In this document: positions 50,540 through 59,871 of the stretch, in pieces
How the letters are laid out: each line of letters opens with the position of its first letter
How positions within the stretch are numbered: the first letter of the stretch is position 1
Source: CAVSJO01 sp963728445
GTDB lineage: Bacteria > Gemmatimonadota > Gemmatimonadetes > Longimicrobiales > RSA9
NCBI GenBank assembly: GCA_963728445.1
Contig: CAVSJO010000006.1
Location: 1,178,001-1,242,000 of the forward strand
Direction of reading: 5' to 3'
DNA: 64,000 bases
The notes under the pieces: model-generated
Database searches by the model: none
What the model was told of the DNA's origin: nothing
What the model saw: only the letters and a program-made list of their open reading frames with translations
Position numbers and translations under genes: made by a program

Positions 50540-53500
50540 TTAGCGGCGCCGGGCCCAGCCGACGAGGGCGGCGGTGGCGACGGCACCAATGCCGGCGGCG
50601 ACGAGCCACTTCGTGGTCGAGCCGCTGGCGGAGCGGCCGCGTCCCTCGTGCTCCAGCTCCCTCTCCGACGCGGGGCGTGGGGGAAGCCGGCCGTCCTGCT
50701 CCAGTCCCATCCGGATCACTTCCGAGAGGTGCAGCGGTCGCTTCGACGTGTTCTGCTCGATCTGCTCGCGGCAGCTGAATCCATCGGTCATGATCATCGT
50801 GGCGGCCTCGGCGTCCCGGACCTTCGGGAGAAGCACCCGCTCTCCGGCGGCCTGCGAGACGTCGTAGTGATCGGCCTCGAAGCCGAAGGCGCCGGCCATT
50901 CCGCAGCAGCCCGAGTCCGGGATCTCCGTCTCCAGCTTCATGCTCGCGAGGACACGCTTCTCGGCTTCGAAATCGAGCACCGACTTGTGGTGGCAGTGCC
51001 CGTGCACGAGGGCCTTCATCCCGCTCAGATCGGGCAGGGAGAATTGCCGTGCGTTCGCGTCGAGGAACTCGCTCAGCATGTACGTCTGGGAGGCCAGGCG
51101 CCGGGCGTCCGGGTCTTCGGGATAGAGGTTGACGAGCTCGTCACGCAGTGACGAGACGCAGCTCGGCTCGAGGCCCACCACGGGAGTGCCGGCGTGGATG
51201 TCGTCTCGCAGCGCTTCGAGGATCTGCGAGAGCAGATGACGCGCCGTGTCGATCGCGCCCCAGTCGAACAGGGGTCTGCCGCAGCAGAGCATCGGCGCCG
51301 GAATGCAGACGTCGAACCCGGCGGTCTCCAGCACGTCGACGGCAGCCTTCGCCGTGTCCGGATGGAAGAAGTTGTTGAACGTGTCGGGCCACAGGATCAC
51401 CCGGGGTCCTCCGGCATTGCGGTGGGGCCGGCCCCGGAACCAGTCCCGAAACGTCTGCTCGGCGAATTTAGGAATGGATCGCTCGAGGGCGACGCCGCCC
51501 ACCCTCTTGATGACGTCGGAAAGGATCGGCGCGCTGGCGGCCCAGTTCACGAGGCGCGGCGCGAACGAGGCGAGGCGGGCCCACCAGTAGATGAGGCCCA
51601 TCGCGTAGAACGTCCGTGGGCGCAGCCGTCCCTCGAAGTAGTGGGACAGGAACTCGGCCTTGTACGTGGCCATGTCGACGTTCACCGGGCAGTCCGACTT
51701 GCAGCCCTTGCAGGCGAGGCAGAGGTCGAGGGCCTCGTAGACCTCATCGCTCTTCCAGCCGTCCTCGATCACGTCACCCTGCAGCATCTCGAAGAGCAGT
51801 CGGGCGCGACCGCGCGTGGAGTGCATCTCCTCGTGCGTGACCATGTAGCTGGGGCACATCGTGCCGCCGTCCTTGCGTCGGCACTTGCCGACGCCCACAC
51901 AGCGCAGCGACGCGTGATGGAAGTCGTGCTGATCCTCGGGGTAGGCGAACTCCGTCTGCACGGGGATCGGCTCGTAGTCCGCGCCGAGCCGCAGGTTCTG
52001 GTCGGCCATGTACGGGTCGACGACCTTCCCCGGGTTCATGCGGCCGTCGGGGTCCCAGATCGCCTTGAACTCCCGGAACGCCTGGACGAGCTCGTCCCCG
52101 TACATCCGGGACAGGAGGAATCCGCGGGACTGCCCATCCCCGTGCTCGCCGGACAGCGAGCCGCCCATGCGCACGACGAGGTCGGCCGCGTCCTCGACGA
52201 ACGAGACATACTTTTCGATGCCTGCGCGGCTCTCGAGATCGAAATCGATGCGCGTGTGGATGCACCCCTGTCCGTAGTGGCCGTACAGGGCGCAGTCGTA
52301 TCCGTAGCGGTCGAGGAGCTGCCGGAGGGCCCGGAGGTAGTCGCCCACGCGCTCGGGCGGCACGGCCGAGTCCTCCCAGCCGGGCCAGCTTGCGGGGTGG
52401 CCGGGTATCCAGGCTGTGGCGCCGAGGCCCGCCTCGCGGGCCTCCCACACCCTCTTCTGCTTCTCCTGGCTCTGGAAGATCTTTGCGCTCGGCCGGTCCT
52501 CCTGCTCCCCGGCCCATTTCTCGAGAGCCAGAGCCTGGCGTTCCGCATCCTCCTCCGTGCCGCCCATGAACTCCACCAGGAGGTACCCACCCCCGGGCGG
52601 GAGGAAGTTCAGGCTCTCCGCGTGGGTGTGCGTCCGCTTCATGTCCTCGATGAGGTCGGAATCGATACCCTCGAGGCCGATCGGGCGGAAGTCCATGATC
52701 TCGGTGACGTGATCGCCGGCATGGTATGCGTCCTCGTAGCCGAGCACGACCAGGGTGCGGTTCTTCGGCTGCGGCACGAGCTTCACCGTGGCCTCGAGCG
52801 TGATGGCGCAGGTGGACTCGGTGCCGACCAGTGCCCGGGCGACGTTGAAGCCGCTCTCCGGCAGCAGCTCGGGCAGGTTGTATCCGGACACGCGGCGGGG
52901 GATGTCGGGGAACTTCTCCCGGATCCGGTCGGCGTAGCGGTCCCTCAGGTCCCGGAGCGCGGAATAGATGTCGGCCCGCCGCCCGCCCGCCGCGATGATG
53001 CGCTCGAGCATGGCGTCGCTCGTCGGACCGACCCGGAGCATCTCGCCGTCGTAGGTGAGGACCACGAGCTCCTCGACCTGATGCTCCGTGCGGGGTCCCG
53101 GTCCGTAGTTCGCCGCGAGCACGGAGTGGATCCCGCAGGAGTTGTTGCCGATCATGCCGCCGAGGGTGCAGCGGTTGTGGGTGGCCGGATCAGGGCCATA
53201 GGTCAGGTCGAACTCCTCCGCGGCGGCGCGCAGGTCGTCGAGAACGCAGCCCGGCTGGACGCGGGCGATGCGCCGCTCCGGGTCCACCTCGAGGACGCGG
53301 TTCATGTACTTCGAGAAGTCGAGCACGACGGCGACGTTGCAGCACTGGCCGGCGAGAGAGGTGCCGCCGCCGCGGGCCAGGATCGGCGCGTCGTGCTCGC
53401 GGCAGAGGCGCACCGTCTCGATGACGTCGTCGGCGTCCCTCGGGACCACCACCCCGATGGGGATCTGTCGGTAATGGGAGGCGTCCGTCGAGTAGAGTGC

Positions 53501-53641
53501 GCGGCTGCCGCGGTCGAAGCGGACTTCGCCCCGGATGGAGCGCTCGAGAGCCGCGGCGAGCTGGTCGGCGGGCACTCCTGCCCGGTCCATCCCTTCCCTC
53601 CGCGGGTTGTGTCGGGTGCGCAGCTTGACCAGCGTGCTCAT
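50540..53641 (-). CDS. FAD-linked oxidase fused to Fe-S/CCG domains, C-terminal membrane tail
   Basis: Fusion protein of 1033 residues. The N-terminal half is an FAD-binding type 4 oxidase (ILARGGGTSLAGQCCNVA, LGGMIGNNSCGIHSV) with its C-terminal oxidase domain (GSLSGEHGDGQSRGFLLSRM). The second half has Fe-S sites (CVGVGKCRRKDGGTMCPSYM; CLACKGCKSDCPVNVDM) and two CCG domains (CCGRPLFDWG; GCCGMAGAFGFE), the D-lactate/2-hydroxyacid dehydrogenase layout of YdiJ type. It probably passes electrons to quinone. The C-terminus is unusual: a hydrophobic helix (WLVAAGIGAVATAALVGWA) followed by RRR, a likely tail anchor. Confidence 0.92.
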   Translation of the reverse strand: MSTLVKLRTRHNPRREGMDRAGVPADQLAAALERSIRGEVRFDRGSRALYSTDASHYRQIPIGVVVPRDADDVIETVRLCREHDAPILARGGGTSLAGQCCNVAVVLDFSKYMNRVLEVDPERRIARVQPGCVLDDLRAAAEEFDLTYGPDPATHNRCTLGGMIGNNSCGIHSVLAANYGPGPRTEHQVEELVVLTYDGEMLRVGPTSDAMLERIIAAGGRRADIYSALRDLRDRYADRIREKFPDIPRRVSGYNLPELLPESGFNVARALVGTESTCAITLEATVKLVPQPKNRTLVVLGYEDAYHAGDHVTEIMDFRPIGLEGIDSDLIEDMKRTHTHAESLNFLPPGGGYLLVEFMGGTEEDAERQALALEKWAGEQEDRPSAKIFQSQEKQKRVWEAREAGLGATAWIPGHPASWPGWEDSAVPPERVGDYLRALRQLLDRYGYDCALYGHYGQGCIHTRIDFDLESRAGIEKYVSFVEDAADLVVRMGGSLSGEHGDGQSRGFLLSRMYGDELVQAFREFKAIWDPDGRMNPGKVVDPYMADQNLRLGADYEPIPVQTEFAYPEDQHDFHHASLRCVGVGKCRRKDGGTMCPSYMVTHEEMHSTRGRARLLFEMLQGDVIEDGWKSDEVYEALDLCLACKGCKSDCPVNVDMATYKAEFLSHYFEGRLRPRTFYAMGLIYWWARLASFAPRLVNWAASAPILSDVIKRVGGVALERSIPKFAEQTFRDWFRGRPHRNAGGPRVILWPDTFNNFFHPDTAKAAVDVLETAGFDVCIPAPMLCCGRPLFDWGAIDTARHLLSQILEALRDDIHAGTPVVGLEPSCVSSLRDELVNLYPEDPDARRLASQTYMLSEFLDANARQFSLPDLSGMKALVHGHCHHKSVLDFEAEKRVLASMKLETEIPDSGCCGMAGAFGFEADHYDVSQAAGERVLLPKVRDAEAATMIMTDGFSCREQIEQNTSKRPLHLSEVIRMGLEQDGRLPPRPASERELEHEGRGRSASGSTTKWLVAAGIGAVATAALVGWARRR

Positions 53642-53684
53642 CGCGAATGCCTGTCCTCCATCAGGGTTTGCTTCGATCCGATCG

Positions 53685-54797
53685 TCACGCCACCCGCCAC
53701 CTCTCGGCGTCCGCGCGCTTCAGCTCGACGCCCAGCCCCGGCCGGCCCAGGTCCGGTCTCAGGACGCCGTCGCGGGGCTCCAGAACCCCGTCGAAGAGAA
53801 GGCGCTCGATGCGCACGTGGTCGTGAAAGTACTCCATGTGTACGATTCGTGGCGCGCTGCAGCCCACGTGCACGTGGAGCAGCGGCGCCGTGTGGGCGGA
53901 GAAGGGCAGTGAGCGTGCGTCGCACAGCGTCGCCACCTTCAGAAAGCCGGTGAGACCGCCGCACCGGGTGGCGTCGGCCTGCAGCACGTCGACGGCCCCG
54001 GCGTCCAGCATCCGGCGGAAGTAGAAGACGTCGTAGCCGTACTCGCCGGCCGCCACGTCCATGCCGGGTGGACACCGGTCGCGCAGCAGGCGCAGCCCGT
54101 CCAGGTCGTCGGACGTGACCGGCTCCTCGAACCACAGCACGCCGAGCTCGGCGAACGTCTGCGCCATGAGCAGAGCCCGCTTGCGGCTGAACGCGCCGTT
54201 GGCATCGACGTAGAGCTCGACGTCCGGCCCGATGGTGTCCCGGGCAACGCGAACGCGCTCGGGGTCGCGATCCGGGTCCCGTCCCACCTTCATCTTGACG
54301 CGGCCGATGCCCTCGTCCGCCCAGCCGCCGAGCTGCTCCCGCAGCCGCTCGTCGGAGTAGGACGTGAATCCGCCGCTGCCGTATACGGGCACCCCGTCCC
54401 GGCGCATGCCCAGAAGCCGACAGAGCGGCACGTCGAGCAGTCGCGCCTTGAGATCCCAGAGCGCGGTGTCGACCGCGGAGATCGCGCACGAGGCGATGCC
54501 GGGCCGGCCGATGTTCCGGACCGCGTGCCACTGTGCGTGGAAGGCGCCCTGTACGTCCAGCGCAGAGCGACCCCGTACGACGTCGGCGAGCTTGTGCTCG
54601 ATCAGCGTCGCCGCGGCCCGATGCTCGTACGTCCAGCCGATGCCGGACACGTCACCGGAGCGGGCCTCCACCAGGACCATCGTGGTGGAGTCCCACTCCA
54701 GTGTGCCGTCGGATTCCGGCGCGTCGGTCGGGATCTCGTACGCGGCGACGGAGAGCGCGTCGATGCGCGCGTCCCCGTGCCGCGCCTGGTCGTCCAT
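53685..54797 (-). CDS. Enolase-superfamily enzyme (mandelate racemase/muconate lactonizing type)
   Basis: Protein of 370 residues. Barrel residues are visible: K-x-K in VKMKVGRD, metal ligands D in YVDANGAF and E in LWFEEPV and AAGEYGYD, then D in LQADATRCGG with H in SAHTAPLLH, the Asp-His dyad of mandelate racemase-like members. Such enzymes act as racemases or as sugar-acid dehydratases. With the ThDP enzyme next to it and the hydroxyacid oxidase after it, an acid-sugar or hydroxyacid route is possible; the substrate cannot be assigned. Confidence 0.88.
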   Translation of the reverse strand: MDDQARHGDARIDALSVAAYEIPTDAPESDGTLEWDSTTMVLVEARSGDVSGIGWTYEHRAAATLIEHKLADVVRGRSALDVQGAFHAQWHAVRNIGRPGIASCAISAVDTALWDLKARLLDVPLCRLLGMRRDGVPVYGSGGFTSYSDERLREQLGGWADEGIGRVKMKVGRDPDRDPERVRVARDTIGPDVELYVDANGAFSRKRALLMAQTFAELGVLWFEEPVTSDDLDGLRLLRDRCPPGMDVAAGEYGYDVFYFRRMLDAGAVDVLQADATRCGGLTGFLKVATLCDARSLPFSAHTAPLLHVHVGCSAPRIVHMEYFHDHVRIERLLFDGVLEPRDGVLRPDLGRPGLGVELKRADAERWRVA

Positions 54798-54803
54798 CGG
54801 GCC

Positions 54804-56603
54804 TCAGGAGCCGTGGGGCATGACGGTGTCGACCATCTGCTTCACGGATTGCTTGATCACGCCCCCGGCGTGGGGGTCCCCCTTCAGCATCGAGGTCAGG
54901 AAGTGCTTCGCCTGCTGGAACTTGATGTGCGGCGGCAGCGGCGGCACGTCCGGGTCCGTCACGAAGTCGATCACGCAGGGCCGGTCCGCCCGGATCGCGT
55001 CCGACCAGGCGTCGGCGATCCGGTCCGGCTCCTCCACGTGGATGCCCTTGAGGCCGAGGCCCTCGGCGTACTTCGCGAAGTCGAACTTCGGGACGTCCTG
55101 CGTCGTCGGGTACTCCGGGTCGCCCGCGAGCACCCGCTGCTCCCACGTGACCTGGTTGAGGTCCTGATTGCTCAGGATGCCGATCACGAGGCGCGGGTCC
55201 CGCCACTGCTTCCAGTACTTGGCGATGGTGATCAGTCCATTGATCCCGTTCATCTGCATGGCGCCGTCGCCGACGAGCGCGATGGCCGGCCGATCCGGCC
55301 AGGCGAACTTCGCCGCGATGACGTAGGGCACACCCGGGCCCATCGTCGCCAGATTGCCCGAGAGCGTGGCCATCATGCTCTCCTTCACCTTCATGTCCCG
55401 GGCCCACCAGTTGGCCGAGGAGCCGGAGTCGGAGGCGAGGATGGCGTTGGGCGGCAGCTTCGAGGTGAGCTCCCACGCCACGCGCTGCGGGTTGATCGGA
55501 TCGGCGTCGTCCATGGCCCGATCCTCGAGGACCTTCCACCAGCGACGGACGCCCTCCTCGATCTCCTCGCGCCAGGATCGATCCGTCTTCCGGTCCAGCA
55601 GCGGGATGAGCTTGCGCAGCGTCTCCTTCGCGTCGCCGACGAGGTTGACCTCCATCGGGTAGCGGAGCCCGAGCATTCGGCCGTCGATGTCGATCTGGAC
55701 GCCCCGCGCCTGGCCCTCCTTCGGGAGGAACTCGGAGTAGGGGAAGCCGCTGCCGATCATGAGCAGCGCGTCGCAATCCATCATCATGTCCCAGCTCGGC
55801 TTCGTGCCGAGCAGACCGATGCCGCCCGTGCAGTAGGGCAGGTCGTCGTCGAGGACGGCCTTTCCGAGCAGCGCCTTGGCGACGCCGGCGCCGAGCAGCT
55901 CGGCGACCTCCTTCACCTCCGCGCTGGCGCCGAGGGCACCCGCGCCGACCAGCATTGCGACCTTCTTCGACTCGTTCAGGGCCGCGGCGGCGCGCTTCAG
56001 ATCCTCGTCCTTCGGGACGATGTAGGGTTCGGAGTATCCCACGCCCGAGTGAACGGTGCCGTGCGTCCGCGGCGGCTCCTTGACGGCTTCCATCTCCTGC
56101 ACGTCGTTCGGCACGATGATGCACGTCACGCAGCGCTCGGCCTTGGCGATGCGGATGGCGCGGTCGACGAGGTGGCGCATCTGCGCGGGGTGCGAGCACA
56201 TGTGCACGTAGTTCCGCGCGACGTCCTTGAAGAGGGAGATGAGGTCGACCTCCTGCTGGTAGTCGCCACCCAGCGCCTTGCTGTCCTGCTGTCCGACGAT
56301 GGCGACGACGGGCTGGTGGTCCATCTTCGCGTCGTAGAGCCCGTTCAGGAGGTGGATCGCGCCCGGGACCGGACGTGGCGAGGCAGATGCCGACTTCACC
56401 CGTGAACTTCGCGTGGGCGCACGCCATGAAGGCGGCAAGCTCCTCGTGGCGGGCCTGCACGAACTCCATCTTGTGGTCCTGTCCTCCGCCCGTTCCAGCG
56501 CGCCCATGATCCCGTTGATGCCGTCCCCGGGGAAGCCATAGATCCGGCGGATCCCCCACTGGTGCATGCGCTCGATCATGAAATCGGCGGTCGTGTCGCT
56601 CAT
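54804..56603 (-). CDS. ThDP-dependent enzyme, pyruvate oxidase/dehydrogenase (PoxB-like), with two compensating indels
   Basis: Protein of 599 residues. The ThDP fold shows GFPGDGINGIMGALERAED, HGTVHSGVGYS, the central Rossmann domain (AMLVGAGALGASAEV) and the ThDP motif GDGAMQMNGINGLITIAKYW with NQDLNQVTWE. It probably converts pyruvate, or a similar 2-oxo acid, to acetate and CO2 with electrons to quinone. Residues about 41-82 are out of frame: the expected FVQARHEELAAFMACAHAKF, holding the catalytic Glu, is in another frame. A 5-base duplication (GTCCT, 56476-56485) and one extra base near 56362-56364 together restore the frame. Either assembly error or a dead enzyme. Confidence 0.85.
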   Translation of the reverse strand: MSDTTADFMIERMHQWGIRRIYGFPGDGINGIMGALERAEDRTTRWSSCRPATRSLPPSWRAPTRSSRVKSASASPRPVPGAIHLLNGLYDAKMDHQPVVAIVGQQDSKALGGDYQQEVDLISLFKDVARNYVHMCSHPAQMRHLVDRAIRIAKAERCVTCIIVPNDVQEMEAVKEPPRTHGTVHSGVGYSEPYIVPKDEDLKRAAAALNESKKVAMLVGAGALGASAEVKEVAELLGAGVAKALLGKAVLDDDLPYCTGGIGLLGTKPSWDMMMDCDALLMIGSGFPYSEFLPKEGQARGVQIDIDGRMLGLRYPMEVNLVGDAKETLRKLIPLLDRKTDRSWREEIEEGVRRWWKVLEDRAMDDADPINPQRVAWELTSKLPPNAILASDSGSSANWWARDMKVKESMMATLSGNLATMGPGVPYVIAAKFAWPDRPAIALVGDGAMQMNGINGLITIAKYWKQWRDPRLVIGILSNQDLNQVTWEQRVLAGDPEYPTTQDVPKFDFAKYAEGLGLKGIHVEEPDRIADAWSDAIRADRPCVIDFVTDPDVPPLPPHIKFQQAKHFLTSMLKGDPHAGGVIKQSVKQMVDTVMPHGS

Positions 56604-56670
56604 CGCTCCGTCCTCTCTGTTCCTTGCCGGTTCGTCCTCTGCGTCTGCCCCTCGCGTCGGCCCGTCGAGC

Positions 56671-57049
56671 TCATTCCCCGTCGGAGTAGGCGATCGTCGT
56701 GAGCAGCGCGTTCTCGGACTGGCGGGAGTCGAGGCGCGTGTGCTGCACGACGATGGGCACGTCCGACTCGATCACGCTCGCGTAGTTCGTGGCTTTCGGG
56801 ATCGGCTCGGGGTCGTCGAGCTCGTTGAATCGGAGGTGCTTCGTGCGGCGTGCGGGGACGGTGACGCGGTAGGGTCCGGCGGGGTCCCGATCCGTCGTAG
56901 AAGATGGTGATCTCGACGTGGGCGTCTCGGTCCGAGGCATTCAGCATGCAGGCTGTCTCATGGCTCTTCATCTCGGGTTCGGGGCCGTGGCTCCAGCTCG
57001 GGATCCAGCCTTCGGCGATCGCCCAGCGCCGCTTTCCGATCGCGTCCAT
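56671..57049 (-). CDS. Sensory rhodopsin transducer-like protein, frameshifted
   Basis: Homologue of the Anabaena sensory-rhodopsin transducer family, a small beta-sandwich protein of about 125 residues. The N-terminal part (RRWAIAEGWIPSWSHGPEPE, SHETACMLNASDRDAHVEIT) and the C-terminal part (GPYRVTVPARRTKHLRFNEL, SVIESDVPIVVQHTRLDSRQ) are both conserved but in different frames. Removing one base of CC at 56892-56893 joins them as FYDDRDPAGPYR, matching the family. The ATG at 57049 has GAGGAGG upstream. No rhodopsin gene is nearby; the family also occurs without rhodopsin, where it may bind sugars or DNA (inference). Bases 57050-57247 show nothing else. Confidence 0.75.
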
Positions 57050-57247
57050 TCCCCTCCTCGCTTCGGGTTTCCGTGCGCAGCAGAGGAGGCGCAACAATCA
57101 CGCCGGAATGCGGAGCTGGGAGGTCGCCGGCAGATGGCGGTGAGGAGGGATGGGTACGGGCGGGTTGGGACGGGCGGAGGCGGACGTGCGCGCGCGGCCG
57201 ACGCTGGGACGGCCGACGGCGCGGCAGCCTCCCCCGGCGTCGACGCC

Positions 57248-57556
57248 TCAGTGGCGGAATCCGGGAACCACGCGCTGGATCATCTGCGTGTCCTCGCGGG
57301 AGAGCACGTCGATGATGCTGATGGACATGAGCCCGACGAGGAGCAGCACGGAGATCACGAAGGCGATCCAGTTGGAGGCGTGCTGATCGATGAGGTGCAT
57401 GAAGAAGAGGATGACCAGCGTGCTCTTGGCGATGGCGATGAGCATGGCGAACACGATGGACCAGACGCCGAAGTTGAAGTACGACAGCACGAGCGTGCCC
57501 GTGGTCAGCACGAGCAGCGCGATGAAGACGGATACGTAGCGGCGTGTCATCTCCAC
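57248..57556 (-). CDS. Cytochrome c oxidase subunit IV, caa3 type
   Basis: Small membrane protein of 102 residues with three helices (VSVFIALLVLTTGTLVLSYF; IVFAMLIAIAKSTLVILFFM; WIAFVISVLLLVGLMSIS) and the conserved AKSTLVILFFMHL. It is the accessory subunit of bacterial haem-copper oxidases and sits last in the oxidase operon, 12 bases after subunit III. Confidence 0.9.
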   Translation of the reverse strand: MEMTRRYVSVFIALLVLTTGTLVLSYFNFGVWSIVFAMLIAIAKSTLVILFFMHLIDQHASNWIAFVISVLLLVGLMSISIIDVLSREDTQMIQRVVPGFRH

Positions 57557-57568
57557 GGTCGTGCTCCC

Positions 57569-58228
57569 TCAGCGCATGAGGTAGAAGAAGGGCCAGAGGA
57601 AGAGCCAGACGACGTCTACGAAGTGCCAGTACATGCCGCCCACCTCGATGGGTGTGTTGTAGCCGGAGCCGTAGTTTCCCTTCCAGCTCTTGCGGCCCAG
57701 GACGCCGAGGATGATCACGCCGGCGGTCACGTGGACGGCGTGCAGCCCGGTCATCACGTAGTAGAGCGTGAAGAAGGCCCGGGCCCCGCGGAGTTGGAGC
57801 CCTTCGAAGTGGTAGTACGGCCCCGGCAGGATGCCCTCGGAGAAGTGGTGGCCCCACTCGCCGAACTTGGCGGCGAGAAACGCGACGCCGAGGAAAGCGG
57901 CGCCGTATAGGAACCAGGCGCAGCGACGGTTCCGACCCGCCCGGATGGCGCCGACGGCCATGGCCACGAGGAAGCTCGCGGTGAGCAGCAGATACGTGCC
58001 GAGGGTGCCGAGGTCCAGGTCCGTGTGCTGCGCCGCGAGGGCGAACGTGTGCTGGAATTCGACGCGATAGTAGGCGTAGACGGTGAACAGGACGCCGAAA
58101 AAGAGGACCTCGGTGGCGAGGAATACCCACATGCCGAAGATGGCGGCATGGGTCTGCTTCTCCATGTCCTCGAAGTGGGTCTCGAGGTGCTCGCGGGCGT
58201 TGACCCAGGGCATCGGCTTCGCGCTCAT
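57569..58228 (-). CDS. Cytochrome c oxidase subunit III
   Basis: Subunit III of 219 residues with six or seven helices. Typical segments are KQTHAAIFGMWVFLATEVLF near the start, FTLYYVMTGLHAVHVTAGVI and MYWHFVDVVWLFLWPFFYL at the end. It stabilises the proton path of subunit I. Its start overlaps the subunit I stop by four bases (ATGA), so translation is coupled. Confidence 0.93.
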   Translation of the reverse strand: MSAKPMPWVNAREHLETHFEDMEKQTHAAIFGMWVFLATEVLFFGVLFTVYAYYRVEFQHTFALAAQHTDLDLGTLGTYLLLTASFLVAMAVGAIRAGRNRRCAWFLYGAAFLGVAFLAAKFGEWGHHFSEGILPGPYYHFEGLQLRGARAFFTLYYVMTGLHAVHVTAGVIILGVLGRKSWKGNYGSGYNTPIEVGGMYWHFVDVVWLFLWPFFYLMR

Positions 58229-59871
58229 GCCGTCACCCGCTCCTTGTGGTAGTCGTGGGGCTCACGTCCCTCGAAGTTCGGCGTGACCTCGAAGTTGTGC
58301 TTCGGGGGCGGTGAGTCACTGACCCACTCGTAGCCTCGGGACCCCCACGGGTTGCGGCCGGTGCGCTCGCCGTGCCGGAGCGACCAGATCAGGTAGCCCA
58401 GGATCAGCAGCAGACCGGCCCCGAAGGACCACGATCCGACGGTCGACACGGCGTGCCAGAGCTGGAAGCGCGCCGGGTAGTCGAAGTAGCGCCGCGGCAT
58501 GCCCGCGTTCCCCAGCAGGAACTGGGGCACGAACGTGCCGGCGAAGCCCATTGCGATGAGCGTGGCGCCGACGACGCCCAGCTTCTCGGGATACCGGCGT
58601 CCGAACATCTTCGGGAACCAGTAGTGCAGCGCCGCGAGGAAACCGGTCATCGTCCCGCCCACCATGATGAAGTGGAAGTGGGCGACGACGAAGTAGGTGT
58701 CGTGCCAGTGCAGGTCCAGGGACGTGCTCGCGAGCGCCACGCCCGTCGTGCCGCCGATGCTGAAGAGGAGCAGGAACTCGAAGAAGTAGAGCATGGGCGT
58801 CTCGAAGGAGATCGAGCCGCCGTACATCGTCGCGATCCAGGTCCAGACCTTGATGGCGCTGAAGATCGCCACGACCATCGAGAGGGATCCGAAGATGCCG
58901 GCATCGAGCGTCGACATGCCCGCGGTGAACATGTGGTGGCCCCAGGTCAGGAATCCCGTGAAGGCGATCCCGAGCGTCGAGACGACGATGGCGCGGTAGG
59001 AGAAGTTCGACTTGCGCGAGAACGTCGAGACGACCTCGCTCATGACCCCCATGGCCGGCAGGATCATGATGTAGACGGCGGGGTGCGAGTAGAACCAGAA
59101 CAGGTGCTGGTAGAGGACGGGGTCGCCGCCCATCGCGGGATCGAAGATGCCGAGGTGCAGGTTGTGGTCGAGGGCGACGAGGGCCAGAGCCATGCCGAGT
59201 ACCGGCGTGGCCAGGACCTGGATGATGCTCGTCCCGTAGATGGTCCAGACGAAGAGCGGCATCGTCATCCACTTCACGCCCTTCGACCGGAGGGTGTGGG
59301 TCGTGACGATGAAGTTCAGGCCGGTGATGATGGTGGAGATGCCCAGAACGAAGACGCCGATGGCGATCCACGCCACGGCGCTGATCGAGTGGCTGCTGTA
59401 GGGCGGATAAAACGTCCAGCCGGTGTCGGCGCCGCCGAGGAGCAGCCCCACGATCACGATGGCCGCGCCCGTGAGATAGAAGTAGTAGCTGGCCAGGTTC
59501 AGGCGCGGGAACGCCACGTCCTTGGCGCCGAGCATGAGCGGGAGCAGGAAGTTGCCGAACCCGGCGGGGATCGACGGGATCATGAACAGCCAGACCATGA
59601 TCACGCCGTGCATCGTGAACAGCCGGTCGTACGTCTCTGCGCCCATGATGGTCTGCCCGGGCGCGATGAGCTCCACGCGCATGAGCAGCGCCAGCGTACC
59701 GCCGATGGCCAGGGCGACCGCGCTGGACACCAGGTACATGATCCCGATGCGCTTGTGATCGGTCGTCGTCATCCACGACCACAGCCCGGTCTCCTCGGTG
59801 AGGTAGTTCTTCTTTCGGGCGGGCGGTGGCGCGTCCGGCGCGGCGCCCGGCGGCAGCGTGGTGGCGCTCAT
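58225..59871 (-). CDS. ctaD: Cytochrome c oxidase subunit I, A2-type
   Basis: Catalytic haem-copper subunit of 548 residues, 12 helices. Ligands are visible: the low-spin haem His in LFTMHGVIMVWLF, the CuB His and cross-linked Tyr in FWFYSHPAVYIMILP, the His pair near THTLRSK and the haem His pair in YFVVAHFHFIMVGG. The site is HPAVY instead of HPEVY and is preceded by YS, the signature of A2-type oxidases in which the proton-loading Glu is replaced. It reduces O2 to water and pumps protons. Confidence 0.95.
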   Translation of the reverse strand: MSATTLPPGAAPDAPPPARKKNYLTEETGLWSWMTTTDHKRIGIMYLVSSAVALAIGGTLALLMRVELIAPGQTIMGAETYDRLFTMHGVIMVWLFMIPSIPAGFGNFLLPLMLGAKDVAFPRLNLASYYFYLTGAAIVIVGLLLGGADTGWTFYPPYSSHSISAVAWIAIGVFVLGISTIITGLNFIVTTHTLRSKGVKWMTMPLFVWTIYGTSIIQVLATPVLGMALALVALDHNLHLGIFDPAMGGDPVLYQHLFWFYSHPAVYIMILPAMGVMSEVVSTFSRKSNFSYRAIVVSTLGIAFTGFLTWGHHMFTAGMSTLDAGIFGSLSMVVAIFSAIKVWTWIATMYGGSISFETPMLYFFEFLLLFSIGGTTGVALASTSLDLHWHDTYFVVAHFHFIMVGGTMTGFLAALHYWFPKMFGRRYPEKLGVVGATLIAMGFAGTFVPQFLLGNAGMPRRYFDYPARFQLWHAVSTVGSWSFGAGLLLILGYLIWSLRHGERTGRNPWGSRGYEWVSDSPPPKHNFEVTPNFEGREPHDYHKERVTA

